A stretch of DNA of 64,000 nucleotides from Nocardia coubleae NBRC 108252 (lineage in GTDB: Bacteria > Actinomycetota > Actinomycetes > Mycobacteriales > Mycobacteriaceae): positions 1 through 64,000 of the forward strand of contig NZ_BDBD01000002.1 of NCBI RefSeq assembly GCF_001612805.1, in the 5' to 3' direction. The notes below the pieces were generated by a model. That model was not told where the DNA came from and did not search any database. It saw nothing but the letters and a program-made list of their open reading frames with translations. Positions 8,081 to 15,976 of the stretch are shown here, piece by piece. Position numbers and translations under genes: made by a program. Within the stretch, counting starts at the first letter, position 1. Each line of letters opens with the position of its first letter.

Positions 8081-9256
8081 ATGCCGGAGAACCCGCCGAA
8101 CGGCCGAACCCAGTCCGCCACACCCGAATTCCGGGAGATCGAGGCCGCTGCCGCACCCACCCGCTTCGCCCGCGGCTGGCACTGCCTCGGCCTGCTCTCG
8201 TCGTTCCGCGACGGTGTGCCCCACGAGGTCAAGGCTTTCGGCACCACCCTGGTGGTGTTCCAGTCCGAGACCGACGGCGCACTGCACGTGCTCGACGGCT
8301 TCTGCAGGCACATGGGCGGCAACCTCGCCCACGGCACCATCAAGGGCGACTCGATCGCCTGCCCCTTCCACGATTGGCGCTGGGGCGGCAACGGCAAGTG
8401 CACGGCGATCCCGTACGCGCGCCGGGTTCCCCCGCTGGCCAAGACCCGCTCCTGGCCGACGCTGGAACGCAACGGCCAGCTCTACATCTGGCACGACCCG
8501 CAGGGCAGCAAGCCCACCGACGCGGTGACCATTCCCGAGATCGAGGGCTACGGCAGCCCGGAATGGACCGACTGGACGTGGAACTCGATGCTCATCGAAG
8601 GCTCACACTGTCGTGAGATCGTCGACAACGTCGTCGACATGGCGCACTTCTTCTACGTGCACTACGCGTTCCCGCGCTATTTCAAGAATGTCTTCGAGGG
8701 CCACGTCGCCACCCAGTACATGCGCTCGACGCCGCGCCACGACATCGAGGTCGGCACCAGTTACGACGATCCGAACTCGACGTTGCGTTCGGACGCTTCG
8801 TATTTCGGCCCCTCCTACATGATCGATTGGCTGTGGAGCGAGGCCAACGGCATGACGATCGAGACGGTCCTCATCAACTGCCACTACCCCGTCAGCGAGA
8901 ACTCCTTCGTGCTCCAGTACGGCGCGATGGTGAAGAAGCCGCAGGGCATGTCCGATGCCGATGCCGAGGCGATGGCCGCGCAGTTCGCGCGCGGTGTGGA
9001 GGTCGGCTTCGAACAGGACGTCGAGATCTGGAAGAACAAGGCGCCGATCGACAACCCGCTGCTCTCGGAGGAGGACGGGCCGGTCTACCAGCTGCGCCGC
9101 TGGTACAAGCAGTTCTACGTCGATGTCGACGAGGTCACCGAGGACATGACCAAGCGCTTCGAATTCGAGATCGACACCGAGCGGGCCGTCACCAGCTGGG
9201 AGGCCGAGGTGGCCGACAACATCGCCCGCGGCCGGGTCGTCGACACCACCGCCTGA
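8081..9256 (+). CDS. kshA: 3-ketosteroid 9-alpha-hydroxylase, oxygenase subunit
   Basis: 391 residues; Rieske non-heme iron oxygenase that 9-alpha-hydroxylates 3-ketosteroids, which with KstD action breaks ring B. The Rieske cluster ligands are CRH in DGFCRHMGGN and CPFHDWRWGG (about residues 67-91). The mononuclear iron site is in the NVVDMAHFFYVHYAFPRYFK region (about 180-200) with the Asp further on. The surrounding wording closely matches known KshA proteins. The start at 8081 has GGAGG five bases upstream and gives the usual KshA length; an upstream in-frame ATG at 7985 would add 32 unlikely residues. It heads kshA-hsaA-hsaC. Its reductase partner kshB is 36 kb away at 44652. Confidence 0.93.
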   Translation: MPENPPNGRTQSATPEFREIEAAAAPTRFARGWHCLGLLSSFRDGVPHEVKAFGTTLVVFQSETDGALHVLDGFCRHMGGNLAHGTIKGDSIACPFHDWRWGGNGKCTAIPYARRVPPLAKTRSWPTLERNGQLYIWHDPQGSKPTDAVTIPEIEGYGSPEWTDWTWNSMLIEGSHCREIVDNVVDMAHFFYVHYAFPRYFKNVFEGHVATQYMRSTPRHDIEVGTSYDDPNSTLRSDASYFGPSYMIDWLWSEANGMTIETVLINCHYPVSENSFVLQYGAMVKKPQGMSDADAEAMAAQFARGVEVGFEQDVEIWKNKAPIDNPLLSEEDGPVYQLRRWYKQFYVDVDEVTEDMTKRFEFEIDTERAVTSWEAEVADNIARGRVVDTTA

Positions 9257-9289
9257 TCCGCACCCCCCACCCGAGAGAAAGCACCACCC

Positions 9290-10468
9290 ATGACCAACGT
9301 GCTCGACAACATCATGGCGATCGCCGACCGCCTGCGCGAGCAGAGCCCCGAGGCCGAACGCCTCGGTCAGCTGCCCGACGCGACCGCGAAGATGCTGAAG
9401 GCGGCCGGCCCGATCCGGTTGCTGCAGCCCAAGAAGTACGGCGGGTTCGAGGCCCATCCGCGCGAGTTCGCCGAGACGGTGATGGCCGCCGCCTCGCTCG
9501 ACCCGGCCACCGGCTGGATCTGCGGCATCGTCGGCGTGCACCCGTGGCAGCTGGCCTTCGCCGATCCGAAGGTGCAGGAGGAGGTGTGGGGCTCCGACAG
9601 TGACACCTGGATGGCCTCGCCCTACGCGCCGACCGGCATCGCGCGCCCGGTGGAGGGCGGCTACATCTTCAACGGCCGCTGGCAGTTCAGCTCCGGCACC
9701 GATCACTGCGACTGGATCTTCCTCGGCGCCATGCTCGGTGACGCCGAGGGCAAGATGGCGATGCCGCCGACGATGCTGCACATGATCCTGCCGCGCGCCG
9801 ACTACACCATCGTCGAAGACTCGTGGAATGTGGTGGGGCTCAAGGGCACCGGGTCCAAGGACATCATCGTCAAGGACGCCTTCGTGCCGTCCTACCGGGT
9901 GATGAACGGCGATCACGTGATTGACGGGACCGCGCAGCGCGAGTACGGCGTCACCGAGACGCTCTACAAGATGCCGTGGTCGACGATGTTCCCGCTCGGC
10001 ATCAGCGCCGCCGTGGTCGGCATCGCCGAGGGCGCGCTCGCCGCGCACCTGGACTACCAGCGGGAACGGGTCGGCGCCCAGGGCACCGCCGTCAAGGACG
10101 ACCCGTACGTGCTGTTCGCGATCGGCGAGGCGGCGGCCGATATCAATGCCGCGCGCCAGGAGCTGCTGGCCAACGTGGATCGCGTGTGGGACCTGGTCGA
10201 CGCAGGCAAGGAGGTCGGCTTCGCCGATCGCGCGGCGGGCAGGCGCACCCAGGTGCGTGCGGCGTGGCGGGCGGTGATGGCGGTGGACCAGATCTTCGCC
10301 CGGTCCGGCGGCAACGCGCTGCGGATGGACAAGCCCCTGCAGCGCTTCTGGCGCGACGCGCACGCCGGCCTCAACCACGCCATCCACGTGCCGAGCACGG
10401 TCTACCACGCCTCGGCGCTGAGTTCGCTCGGCATCGACCCCGCCCCGAACCTGCGCTCGATGATCTGA
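9290..10468 (+). CDS. hsaA: 3-HSA hydroxylase, oxygenase component (flavin-dependent)
   Basis: 392 residues with an acyl-CoA dehydrogenase-like fold. It hydroxylates 3-HSA (the phenolic seco-steroid) to the catechol 3,4-DHSA using reduced flavin from HsaB. Supporting stretches are LDPATGWICGIVGVHPWQL, WQFSSGTDHCDWIFLGA, NVVGLKGTGSKDI and the C-terminal AGLNHAIHVPSTVYHA, all like HsaA of mycobacteria and rhodococci, which have about 394 residues. It lies 33 bases after kshA with a GAGAGAAAG ribosome site and 26 bases before hsaC. The gene for its flavin reductase (hsaB) is at 15419. Confidence 0.9.
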   Translation: MTNVLDNIMAIADRLREQSPEAERLGQLPDATAKMLKAAGPIRLLQPKKYGGFEAHPREFAETVMAAASLDPATGWICGIVGVHPWQLAFADPKVQEEVWGSDSDTWMASPYAPTGIARPVEGGYIFNGRWQFSSGTDHCDWIFLGAMLGDAEGKMAMPPTMLHMILPRADYTIVEDSWNVVGLKGTGSKDIIVKDAFVPSYRVMNGDHVIDGTAQREYGVTETLYKMPWSTMFPLGISAAVVGIAEGALAAHLDYQRERVGAQGTAVKDDPYVLFAIGEAAADINAARQELLANVDRVWDLVDAGKEVGFADRAAGRRTQVRAAWRAVMAVDQIFARSGGNALRMDKPLQRFWRDAHAGLNHAIHVPSTVYHASALSSLGIDPAPNLRSMI

Positions 10469-10494
10469 GCGAATACCGAAGAAGGACAACGCAC

Positions 10495-11400
10495 ATGACA
10501 GATATCAAAAGCCTCGGCTATGTGAAGATCCAGACCGCCGACATGGACCGCTGGCGCAAGTTCGCCTTCGAGGTCCTCGGTTTCGCGCAGGGCAGCGGCC
10601 CCGACGAGGACGCGCTGTACCTGCGGATGGACGAGCGCGCGGCCCGGATCGTGGTGGTGCCGGGCGAGTCCGACGCGGTGGTGACCATCGGCTGGGAGGT
10701 GCGCGACCACGCCGCCCTCGTCCGGGTGCAGGAGGCCGTGACGGCGGCCGGTATCGCGGTGAAGCCGCTGTCGGTCGAGGAGGCCGACGCGCGACGGGTC
10801 GAGGAGGCCATCACCTTCCAGGACCCCACCGGCGCCACCCTCGAGGTGTTCCACGGCGCGCTGCTCGACCACAGCCCCGTGGTCACCCCGTTCGGCGCGA
10901 AATTCGTCACGGGCGCACAGGGTCTGGGCCACGTGGTGCTGCCGACGATGGATCTCGGCGGTGCGTTCGAGTTCTACACCGAGGTGCTCGGCTTCCTGCC
11001 GCGCGGCGCCTTCCGCATCCCCGCGCCGCCGGAATACGGGCCGGTGCGGATCCGGTTCCTCGGCGTCAACGAACGCCATCACAGCCTGGCGCTGTGCCCC
11101 GCGCCGCACGGCGGGGCGCCGGGCCTGATCCACATCATGGTCGAGGTCGACAGCCTCGACGCGGTCGGCCAGGCCCTCGACCGGGTGAGCAAGGACGGCT
11201 TCTCGGTGTCCTCCACGCTCGGCAGGCACACCAACGACAAGATGGTGTCGTTCTACGTCCGCGCGCCCGGCGGCTGGGACATCGAGTTCGGCACCGAAGG
11301 CATGCGGGTCGACGAGCAGTACTACACCGCCGAGGAGATCACCGCCGACAGCTACTGGGGCCACGACTGGTCCGGCAGCGAGCCGCTCGCGGCGATGTAA
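10495..11400 (+). CDS. hsaC: 3,4-DHSA dioxygenase, iron-dependent extradiol type
   Basis: 301 residues, the BphC-type two-module VOC fold. It performs meta-cleavage of the catechol ring A of 3,4-DHSA. The iron ligands are visible: His in GLGHVVLPT (about 144), His in LIHIMVEV (about 214) and Glu in GWDIEFG (about 265). The active-site His/Tyr region follows. The ATG at 10495 has GAAGGACAACGCAC upstream. It ends the kshA-hsaA-hsaC operon; a strong hairpin follows at 11420. The product would pass to HsaD (24237). Confidence 0.93.
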   Translation: MTDIKSLGYVKIQTADMDRWRKFAFEVLGFAQGSGPDEDALYLRMDERAARIVVVPGESDAVVTIGWEVRDHAALVRVQEAVTAAGIAVKPLSVEEADARRVEEAITFQDPTGATLEVFHGALLDHSPVVTPFGAKFVTGAQGLGHVVLPTMDLGGAFEFYTEVLGFLPRGAFRIPAPPEYGPVRIRFLGVNERHHSLALCPAPHGGAPGLIHIMVEVDSLDAVGQALDRVSKDGFSVSSTLGRHTNDKMVSFYVRAPGGWDIEFGTEGMRVDEQYYTAEEITADSYWGHDWSGSEPLAAM

Positions 11401-11419
11401 CCGGCACACGCGCCTACCG

Positions 11420-11465
11420 GCCCCCGTTCCGAGCCTCTCGCTCGGCACGGGGGCTTTGTGTTTTC
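11420..11465 (+). terminator. rho-independent terminator after hsaC
   Basis: GCCCCCGT ... ACGGGGGC (11420-11427 with 11447-11454), extended inside by CCGAGC/GCTCGG, followed by tttgtgtttt. One mismatch lies between the two helices. It is a strong intrinsic terminator for kshA-hsaA-hsaC. Confidence 0.85.
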
Positions 11466-11517
11466 GCCATGCGATGCCCCGCTTTCCTGTGACAGCTACC
11501 ACAGAAGGTGGTATAAA

Positions 11518-11552
11518 TAGGCATATGCCTAATCGAAATATGCGCTAGGCAT
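11518..11552. promoter_or_regulatory. palindrome and half-site before the IclR gene
   Basis: TAGGCATATGCCTA (11518-11531) is a perfect 14-bp palindrome. A further half-site TAGGCAT lies at 11546-11552, 28 bases before the iclR-type ATG. The position suits autoregulation. It is unlike the TCCCG-N5-CGGGA motif at the structural genes. Confidence 0.6.
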
Positions 11553-11579
11553 CAGCTCGTTGATCCGAATGGAGAGCTC

Positions 11580-12437
11580 ATGGTCATCCAGGCCGAGGCC
11601 ACCACCCCGAGCGCGATTCTCGATCGCGCGTCCCTGCTGCTCGACGCCTTCGACGGGCCGGGCAGGCTCACCCTCGCCCAGATCGTGCGCCGTACCGGCC
11701 TACCCAGGTCCTCGGCGCACCGCATGCTGGAACGGTTGGTGCAGTTGCGGTGGCTACGCCGCGAAGGCCGTGACTACGAGCTCGGCATCCGGCTGATGGA
11801 ACTGGGTTCGCTCGCGGTGCACCAGGATCGGCTGCATCGCGCCGCCATGCCCTTCCTGCACGAATTGCACCGCGCCACCGGGCTCGTCGTGCATCTCGCG
11901 GTACTCGACGGCGCGGATGTGGTGTACCTGGACAAGATCGGCGGCGACCTGGCCGCGGCGGTGCCCACCCGCGTCGGCGGACGACGACCCGCGCACTGTA
12001 CCGCGGTCGGCAAGGCGATCCTCGCCTCCGCCGACGAGCGCCGCCTCGCCGAGGTCCTCACCGCCCAGGCGGGCACGCGCACCCGCTACTCGATCAGCAC
12101 GAAGGCCCAGCTCGACGCGGATCTGGCCAAGGTGCGCGCGCACGGCGTCGCGGTGGAACGCGAGGAATCACTGCCCGGATTCGGCTGTATGGCCGCGCCG
12201 ATCGGCGACCTCGGGCAGGCCGCCGTCGCGGCGGTCTCGGTGTGCGGGCCGGTGGACCGCATGCAGTTCGATCACCGCCTCAGTGCCCCGGTGCGCACGA
12301 CGGCACTCAATATCTGGCGTCATGTCGACGACGGGCAGGTGCGCGTGCGCCCGACTCTGCAGCAGCACGCGCGCCCGCTCAATGTCGGTCCCCGACCCCT
12401 TGTGCCGGTGGACCGGCGAGCACGCGACTACGCCTGA
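11580..12437 (+). CDS. IclR family transcriptional regulator
   Basis: 285 residues. The N-terminal winged helix-turn-helix (ILDRASLLLDAFDGPGRLTL, GLPRSSAHRMLERLVQLRWL, about 10-65) precedes the IclR effector domain, with ALHRATGLVVHLAVLDGAD-like text (here ELHRATGLVVHLAVLDGADV) and RPAHCTAVGKAILA, both family signatures. The ATG at 11580 follows GGAGAG. It directly follows the kshA-hsaC operon terminator. IclR proteins control other actinobacterial steroid or aromatic clusters, and the short palindromic operators repeated across this window suit an IclR dimer. It is therefore a leading candidate for the steroid regulator; binding itself is inferred. Confidence 0.9.
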   Translation: MVIQAEATTPSAILDRASLLLDAFDGPGRLTLAQIVRRTGLPRSSAHRMLERLVQLRWLRREGRDYELGIRLMELGSLAVHQDRLHRAAMPFLHELHRATGLVVHLAVLDGADVVYLDKIGGDLAAAVPTRVGGRRPAHCTAVGKAILASADERRLAEVLTAQAGTRTRYSISTKAQLDADLAKVRAHGVAVEREESLPGFGCMAAPIGDLGQAAVAAVSVCGPVDRMQFDHRLSAPVRTTALNIWRHVDDGQVRVRPTLQQHARPLNVGPRPLVPVDRRARDYA

Positions 12438-12506
12438 GGAGCCGGAGCGCCGCCCGGTTCGCGGAGACGACGGTCGTGCGTCCGCGGCGGGCGGCGTGCA
12501 GATCTT

Positions 12507-12540
12507 GCCGATGCGTGGATGCGCTCACCCACGCATCGGC
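12507..12540. terminator. 12-bp perfect hairpin between convergent genes
   Basis: GCCGATGCGTGG (12507-12518) pairs with CCACGCATCGGC (12529-12540) across a 10-base loop that includes the stop codon of the Dabb-type gene. No T-run follows on either side. It probably ends transcription of, or stabilises the messages from, the convergent iclR-type and Dabb-type genes. Confidence 0.55.
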
Positions 12541-13148
12541 TCATTGACGCAGAAACTGTGGCAGATGCGATCGCGCACAACGACTTCCGGATGCTCAGGG
12601 TCGAACCAGCGGTCCACGTGGGCCCAGTGGACGGGGTGCATGAGATACGCGCCGTCCAGCCCGTCGAGGTCGCTGAACTCCTGTTCCCAGACATGCGTCC
12701 ACGACGCGGATCCGGTCGCGCGCGTGGTCCGGCTCAGCTGCCAGGACCGGATGGTCGAGATGTAGCGGGGCATGCGCAGCAGATCGGCCTCGAACCGGTC
12801 GACCGTCTCCGGCGCGGTGGCGGGTGAGACACGCAGCAGCAGAACCCGATACACCGATCCGGTGGACGGTTCGGCGGCACCGCCGATGCCTGCCCGGTAC
12901 TCGGCGCCGTCCACGTGAGCGATCCCGTCGACCACCGAGTCCCACTGTGGTGCAACGCTTTCCCAGGCGGACGCGTCGTCGAAGCGCAGGTGCACCAGGA
13001 TGTCCCCGCCGTTGCGCACGCCGTGCAGGGTCGGCTGTACGAGGACCCGGCGGGCCGGTGACGCGAGCGCGCGGGCCCGCAGATCCGCGAGTACCCGGTC
13101 GGCGTCGGCCGTAGGGGTCAGGTGAACGAGCCGGACGACGTCAAACAT
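12525..13148 (-). CDS. tandem Dabb/EthD-like dimeric alpha-beta barrel protein
   Basis: 207 residues containing two stretches like stress-responsive Dabb or EthD folds: VRLVHLTPTADADRVLADL with DILVHLRFDD (about 5-75), and VLLLRVSPATAPETVDRFEADLL with THVWEQEFSDLDGLDGAYL and HPVHWAHVDRWFDPEHP (about 100-185). Such barrels serve as small oxygenases, isomerases or ligand carriers. The gene overlaps the 115-residue gene upstream by 8 bases, implying translational coupling. It lies in the steroid block with a copy of the shared operator upstream, so a role on a steroid intermediate is likely but unproven. Confidence 0.6.
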   Translation of the reverse strand: MFDVVRLVHLTPTADADRVLADLRARALASPARRVLVQPTLHGVRNGGDILVHLRFDDASAWESVAPQWDSVVDGIAHVDGAEYRAGIGGAAEPSTGSVYRVLLLRVSPATAPETVDRFEADLLRMPRYISTIRSWQLSRTTRATGSASWTHVWEQEFSDLDGLDGAYLMHPVHWAHVDRWFDPEHPEVVVRDRICHSFCVNEPMRG

Positions 13149-13488
13149 TGCCGAGCCTTTCGATGTCGGCGGGTGCGGCGCCGGTGGTCCTGGTGCGTTC
13201 GAGGACGAGATCGTCGACGTCGTCCCACCAGCGCCGCACCGATTCGTCGAGGCGGCCCTGCCAGGTCATCGCCCACCAGCCGGCGGCACCGTCGAGGACC
13301 CAGGTGGCGGTCACCGTGTTGGACTCGTCCGGGAACCAGACGGGCGGGCTCACGACCAGCCGTTCCAGTGTCATGCCGCGGGCCCGGGCACCGGGCGCGT
13401 ACCCGCTCAGATAGGTGTCGACGAACTCCTTGGCCCGGCCGGGTCTCGTGACGACGGTGTCGATGACATAGACGTTCGTGGTGTCCAT
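13141..13488 (-). CDS. small NIPSNAP-like alpha-beta barrel protein
   Basis: 115 residues from the ATG at 13488. The start is chosen because MDTTNVYVIDTVVTRPGRAK reads like the first strand of a dimeric alpha-beta barrel, and the extra upstream residues in the frame look non-coding. Other features are FVDTYLSGYAPGARARGM, TVTATWVLDGAAGWWAMTW and a C-terminal DDLVLERTRT. It is the first gene of a two-gene operon with the Dabb-like gene (8-base overlap) and is divergent from the esterase gene at 13634. Function is unknown; it is probably the partner of the downstream barrel protein. Confidence 0.55.
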   Translation of the reverse strand: MDTTNVYVIDTVVTRPGRAKEFVDTYLSGYAPGARARGMTLERLVVSPPVWFPDESNTVTATWVLDGAAGWWAMTWQGRLDESVRRWWDDVDDLVLERTRTTGAAPADIERLGNV

Positions 13489-13530
13489 CCGCCGACGATA
13501 AGCAGCCGTCGCGGCAGGTCGGCGGGTTGT

Positions 13531-13547
13531 TTCCGCCCAGCGGGAGA
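13531..13547. promoter_or_regulatory. steroid-regulon operator, minus orientation
   Basis: Reads TCTCCCGCTGGGCGGAA on the minus strand, in the divergent region between the small barrel gene (start 13488) and the esterase (start 13634). It matches the sites at 7945 and 21014. Confidence 0.55.
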
Positions 13548-13633
13548 ACCCGGTCCGGCGCACCGGGCTCCCGCCCTACGGTGAGGCGCACGACGCGCCG
13601 ACCGACCGCGTCGGCACATTCACAGGAGGATCA

Positions 13634-14596
13634 GTGACAATCCGTGACTACCCGACCACGGGGCCCGGTGCCGTGCCGGATCCCGAGGTGGCGGCGATGC
13701 TGGCCGTCCTCGACGCGGGATTTCCCGACGTGGCCGCGATGTCGGCCGCCGACGCGCGGGCCGCCATCTTCGCGAGACGTGGTGCGCCACAGCGACTTCC
13801 CGATCTTCCGTCGGTCAGCGACGTGATCGTCGACGGACCAGGGGGTGCGTTGACGGTGCGGGTGTACCGACCTCACGCCGACGGGCCGCCCCGGCCGGTG
13901 ATCGTGTTCGCACACGGCGGCGGATTCGTCTTCTGCGATCTCGACAGTCACGACGAGTTCTGCCGCTCCATGGCAGTGGGTGTCGGGGCGGTGGTCGTCG
14001 CGGTCGACTACCGCCTCGCCCCGGAACATCCCGGTCCCGCCGCCCACGACGACATGCTCGCAGCGGTCCGGTGGGCAGCCGAACACATCGCCACCTACAG
14101 CGGCGACCCGGCGCGCATCGCGCTGGCGGGTGACAGCGCGGGCGGCAACCTCGCCGCCACGGTCGCGCTCGCGGTGCGTGACGGGAACGGCCCGGCGGTG
14201 GCCGCGCAGATCCTGCTCTACCCGGTGATCGACGACGATTTCGACACCGAGTCCTACCGCCGCTTCGGCACCGGCCACTACAACACCACCCGGGCGATGC
14301 GCTGGTACTGGCAGCAGTACGCCCCGCACGGCACCGACGACGTGCGCTTGGTCCCCAGCCGCGCGAAAACCCTCGCGGGCGTGGCGCCGGCCGTCGTGGT
14401 GACCGCCGAACTCGACCCACCGTGCTCGGCGGGCGACGCCTACGCCGCGCGCCTGGAAGCCGACGGCGTGCCGGTGCGCCACCGCCGCTACGACGGCCTG
14501 TTCCACGGCTTCCTGACCGTCCCGTCCCTGGCCGCGACCCAGTCGGCCCGCACCGAGATCTGGGCGATGATCCGCGAAACCCTCGGCCTGGACTAG
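13634..14596 (+). CDS. alpha/beta hydrolase, hormone-sensitive-lipase family esterase
   Basis: 320 residues from a GTG at 13634 with AGGAGGA nine bases upstream. The oxyanion motif HGGGF (VFAHGGGFVF, about 95), nucleophile elbow GDSAGGN (about 170), catalytic Asp in ELDPP and His in LFHGF mark the HSL family. It would hydrolyse carboxyl esters. Placed beside a Baeyer-Villiger monooxygenase and steroid genes, it could open steroid esters or BVMO lactones; that role is inferred from context. It converges with the PadR gene after a 27-base gap containing a short GGCCCG/CGGGCC hairpin. Confidence 0.85.
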   Translation: MTIRDYPTTGPGAVPDPEVAAMLAVLDAGFPDVAAMSAADARAAIFARRGAPQRLPDLPSVSDVIVDGPGGALTVRVYRPHADGPPRPVIVFAHGGGFVFCDLDSHDEFCRSMAVGVGAVVVAVDYRLAPEHPGPAAHDDMLAAVRWAAEHIATYSGDPARIALAGDSAGGNLAATVALAVRDGNGPAVAAQILLYPVIDDDFDTESYRRFGTGHYNTTRAMRWYWQQYAPHGTDDVRLVPSRAKTLAGVAPAVVVTAELDPPCSAGDAYAARLEADGVPVRHRRYDGLFHGFLTVPSLAATQSARTEIWAMIRETLGLD

Positions 14597-14623
14597 GCCC
14601 GATCCCGGGCCGCCCGGCGATGC

Positions 14624-15316
14624 CTACTCGGGCGCGTCCGGGTGCCCGCCTGCCGCCTGCACACGCTGCTCGATCTCACGCCAGCGTCCGGGCGTGGGGT
14701 GCGGGTACTCGGCGCGGTCATCGTGTTCGGCGCCTGCCAGGATCGTCGCGGCCTGGTCGATCTCGTCGATCAGCTGCTGGGCGAGTTCGCGTTCGGCGGC
14801 GTAATGGCGCTGTGCCCATTGCAGCACGATCTGCGAATAGGCCCAGCCCGGTTCGGATTTGGCGGCTTCGGCGTCGACGGCGGCGCGCTGCTCGAGCTGG
14901 TCGACGTCGGCGATGTGGTCGCGCAGGATCTGCTTGAGCCGCTCGGGTGAGCCGAGGTGGCCGAACATGACGCGCAGCAGCACATGGTGTTTGAGCACCG
15001 AGGGGTCGACGGGCGCCTCGTTCCACCAGGTGGTGACGGCGGCACGGCCCGCGTCGGTGATCTGGTACAGCCTGCGCCCCCGCATGGCGTTGTCGCTGTC
15101 GAGCCGGGAGGAGGCGAAACCGTGCTGTTCGAGCTTCTTCAGTTCCGCGTAGATCTGGCTGTAGGACGGGGTCCAGTAGAAGTAGCGCAGGCTCCAGTCG
15201 GCCCACTTCTTCAGGTCGTAGCCGGAGATCTCCTCTTCGAACGAGAGCATCGCCAGGACCGCCCAACTGGTCGGCGGCAGGTTGGGCACGCCGGGGTCGG
15301 GGTCGGTGTTCGGCAC
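14624..15316 (-). CDS. PadR family transcriptional regulator
   Basis: 230 residues from the GTG at 15316 (no strong ribosome site; a longer open frame upstream runs antisense to hsaB and is not plausible). The N-terminal winged helix reads SWAVLAMLSFEEEISGYDL and WTPSYSQIYAELKKLEQHGF, diagnostic of PadR. The C-terminal part is long and helical with a coiled-coil-like region (DHIADVDQLEQRAAVDAEAA), the PadR-s2 type. It is divergent from hsaB and may repress it. It is a second possible regulator for this block. Confidence 0.85.
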   Translation of the reverse strand: MPNTDPDPGVPNLPPTSWAVLAMLSFEEEISGYDLKKWADWSLRYFYWTPSYSQIYAELKKLEQHGFASSRLDSDNAMRGRRLYQITDAGRAAVTTWWNEAPVDPSVLKHHVLLRVMFGHLGSPERLKQILRDHIADVDQLEQRAAVDAEAAKSEPGWAYSQIVLQWAQRHYAAERELAQQLIDEIDQAATILAGAEHDDRAEYPHPTPGRWREIEQRVQAAGGHPDAPE

Positions 15317-15418
15317 CGGTGCATGGTAGCAACCGGCCCGGTCACCTCGGCTGTGTCGGCAACCGCTCACCGGGAGGACACCTTGAGAGCCGCACCACCC
15401 GCCACCGATTCTGGGGGT

Positions 15419-15925
15419 ATGAATGCAGACAATGTCGTCGTCGACGCAGGTGTTCCCAGCCCGGCCGAGCTGCGCGCGGTGCTCGGGCATTTCGCGACCG
15501 GGGTGGCGGTGATCGCCGCGCACGACGGCACCCGGCCGATCGGTTTCACCTGCCAGTCGGTGGTGTCGGTGTCGCTCGACCCGCCGTATGTGTCGTTCTG
15601 CCCGGCCAAGAGCTCGACGAGCTGGCCGCTGCTGCGCCGCACGGGGACGCTGTGCATCAACATCCTGGCCGAGGACCAACGCGCGGTGTGCGGCCGGTTC
15701 GCGGTGAGCGGCGGCGACAAGTTCGCCGGTGTCGAGTGGAGTCCCGCGGGCAACGGCGCACCCGCGCTGCACGGTGCGCTCGCCCATATCGAGGCGTCGG
15801 TGGAACTCGAGCACGACGCGGGCGACCACACCGTCGTGCTGGCCCGGATCAGCGGTCTGCGGGCCACCGAGGGCGCGCGACCGTTGCTGTACTACCGGGG
15901 CGGTTTCGGCGGGTTCGCCGGCTGA
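15419..15925 (+). CDS. hsaB: flavin reductase component of 3-HSA hydroxylase
   Basis: 168 residues with the flavin reductase split barrel. ELRAVLGHFATGVAVIAA and GFTCQSVVSVSLDPPYVSFCPAK are family signatures, and LLYYRGGFGGF closes the domain. It would supply reduced flavin to HsaA (9290). The ATG at 15419 follows GGGGGT; a TTG at 15383 with GGAGG upstream is in frame and would add 12 residues, closer to the 187 residues of the mycobacterial protein. It is divergent from the PadR gene and is followed by a strong hairpin. Confidence 0.85.
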   Translation: MNADNVVVDAGVPSPAELRAVLGHFATGVAVIAAHDGTRPIGFTCQSVVSVSLDPPYVSFCPAKSSTSWPLLRRTGTLCINILAEDQRAVCGRFAVSGGDKFAGVEWSPAGNGAPALHGALAHIEASVELEHDAGDHTVVLARISGLRATEGARPLLYYRGGFGGFAG

Positions 15926-15932
15926 CACGGCG

Positions 15933-15967
15933 AACGGGGTGGTCGTCCGACGACGAACCACCCCGTT
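15933..15967. terminator. bidirectional hairpin between hsaB and the BVMO gene
   Basis: AACGGGGTGGT (15933-15943) and ACCACCCCGTT (15957-15967) form a perfect 11-bp stem with a 13-base loop between two convergent genes. Confidence 0.75.
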
Positions 15968-15976
15968 ACCGGCGCT

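Noticed and set aside
8603-10489. A 628-codon minus-strand frame opposite kshA and hsaA
   Set aside because: kshA and hsaA on the plus strand carry complete family motifs; the antisense frame has none.
15360-15377. CGCTCACCGGGAG before hsaB as a regulon operator
   Set aside because: The right half fits but the left half does not. It might be a degenerate site, but it cannot be supported on its own.
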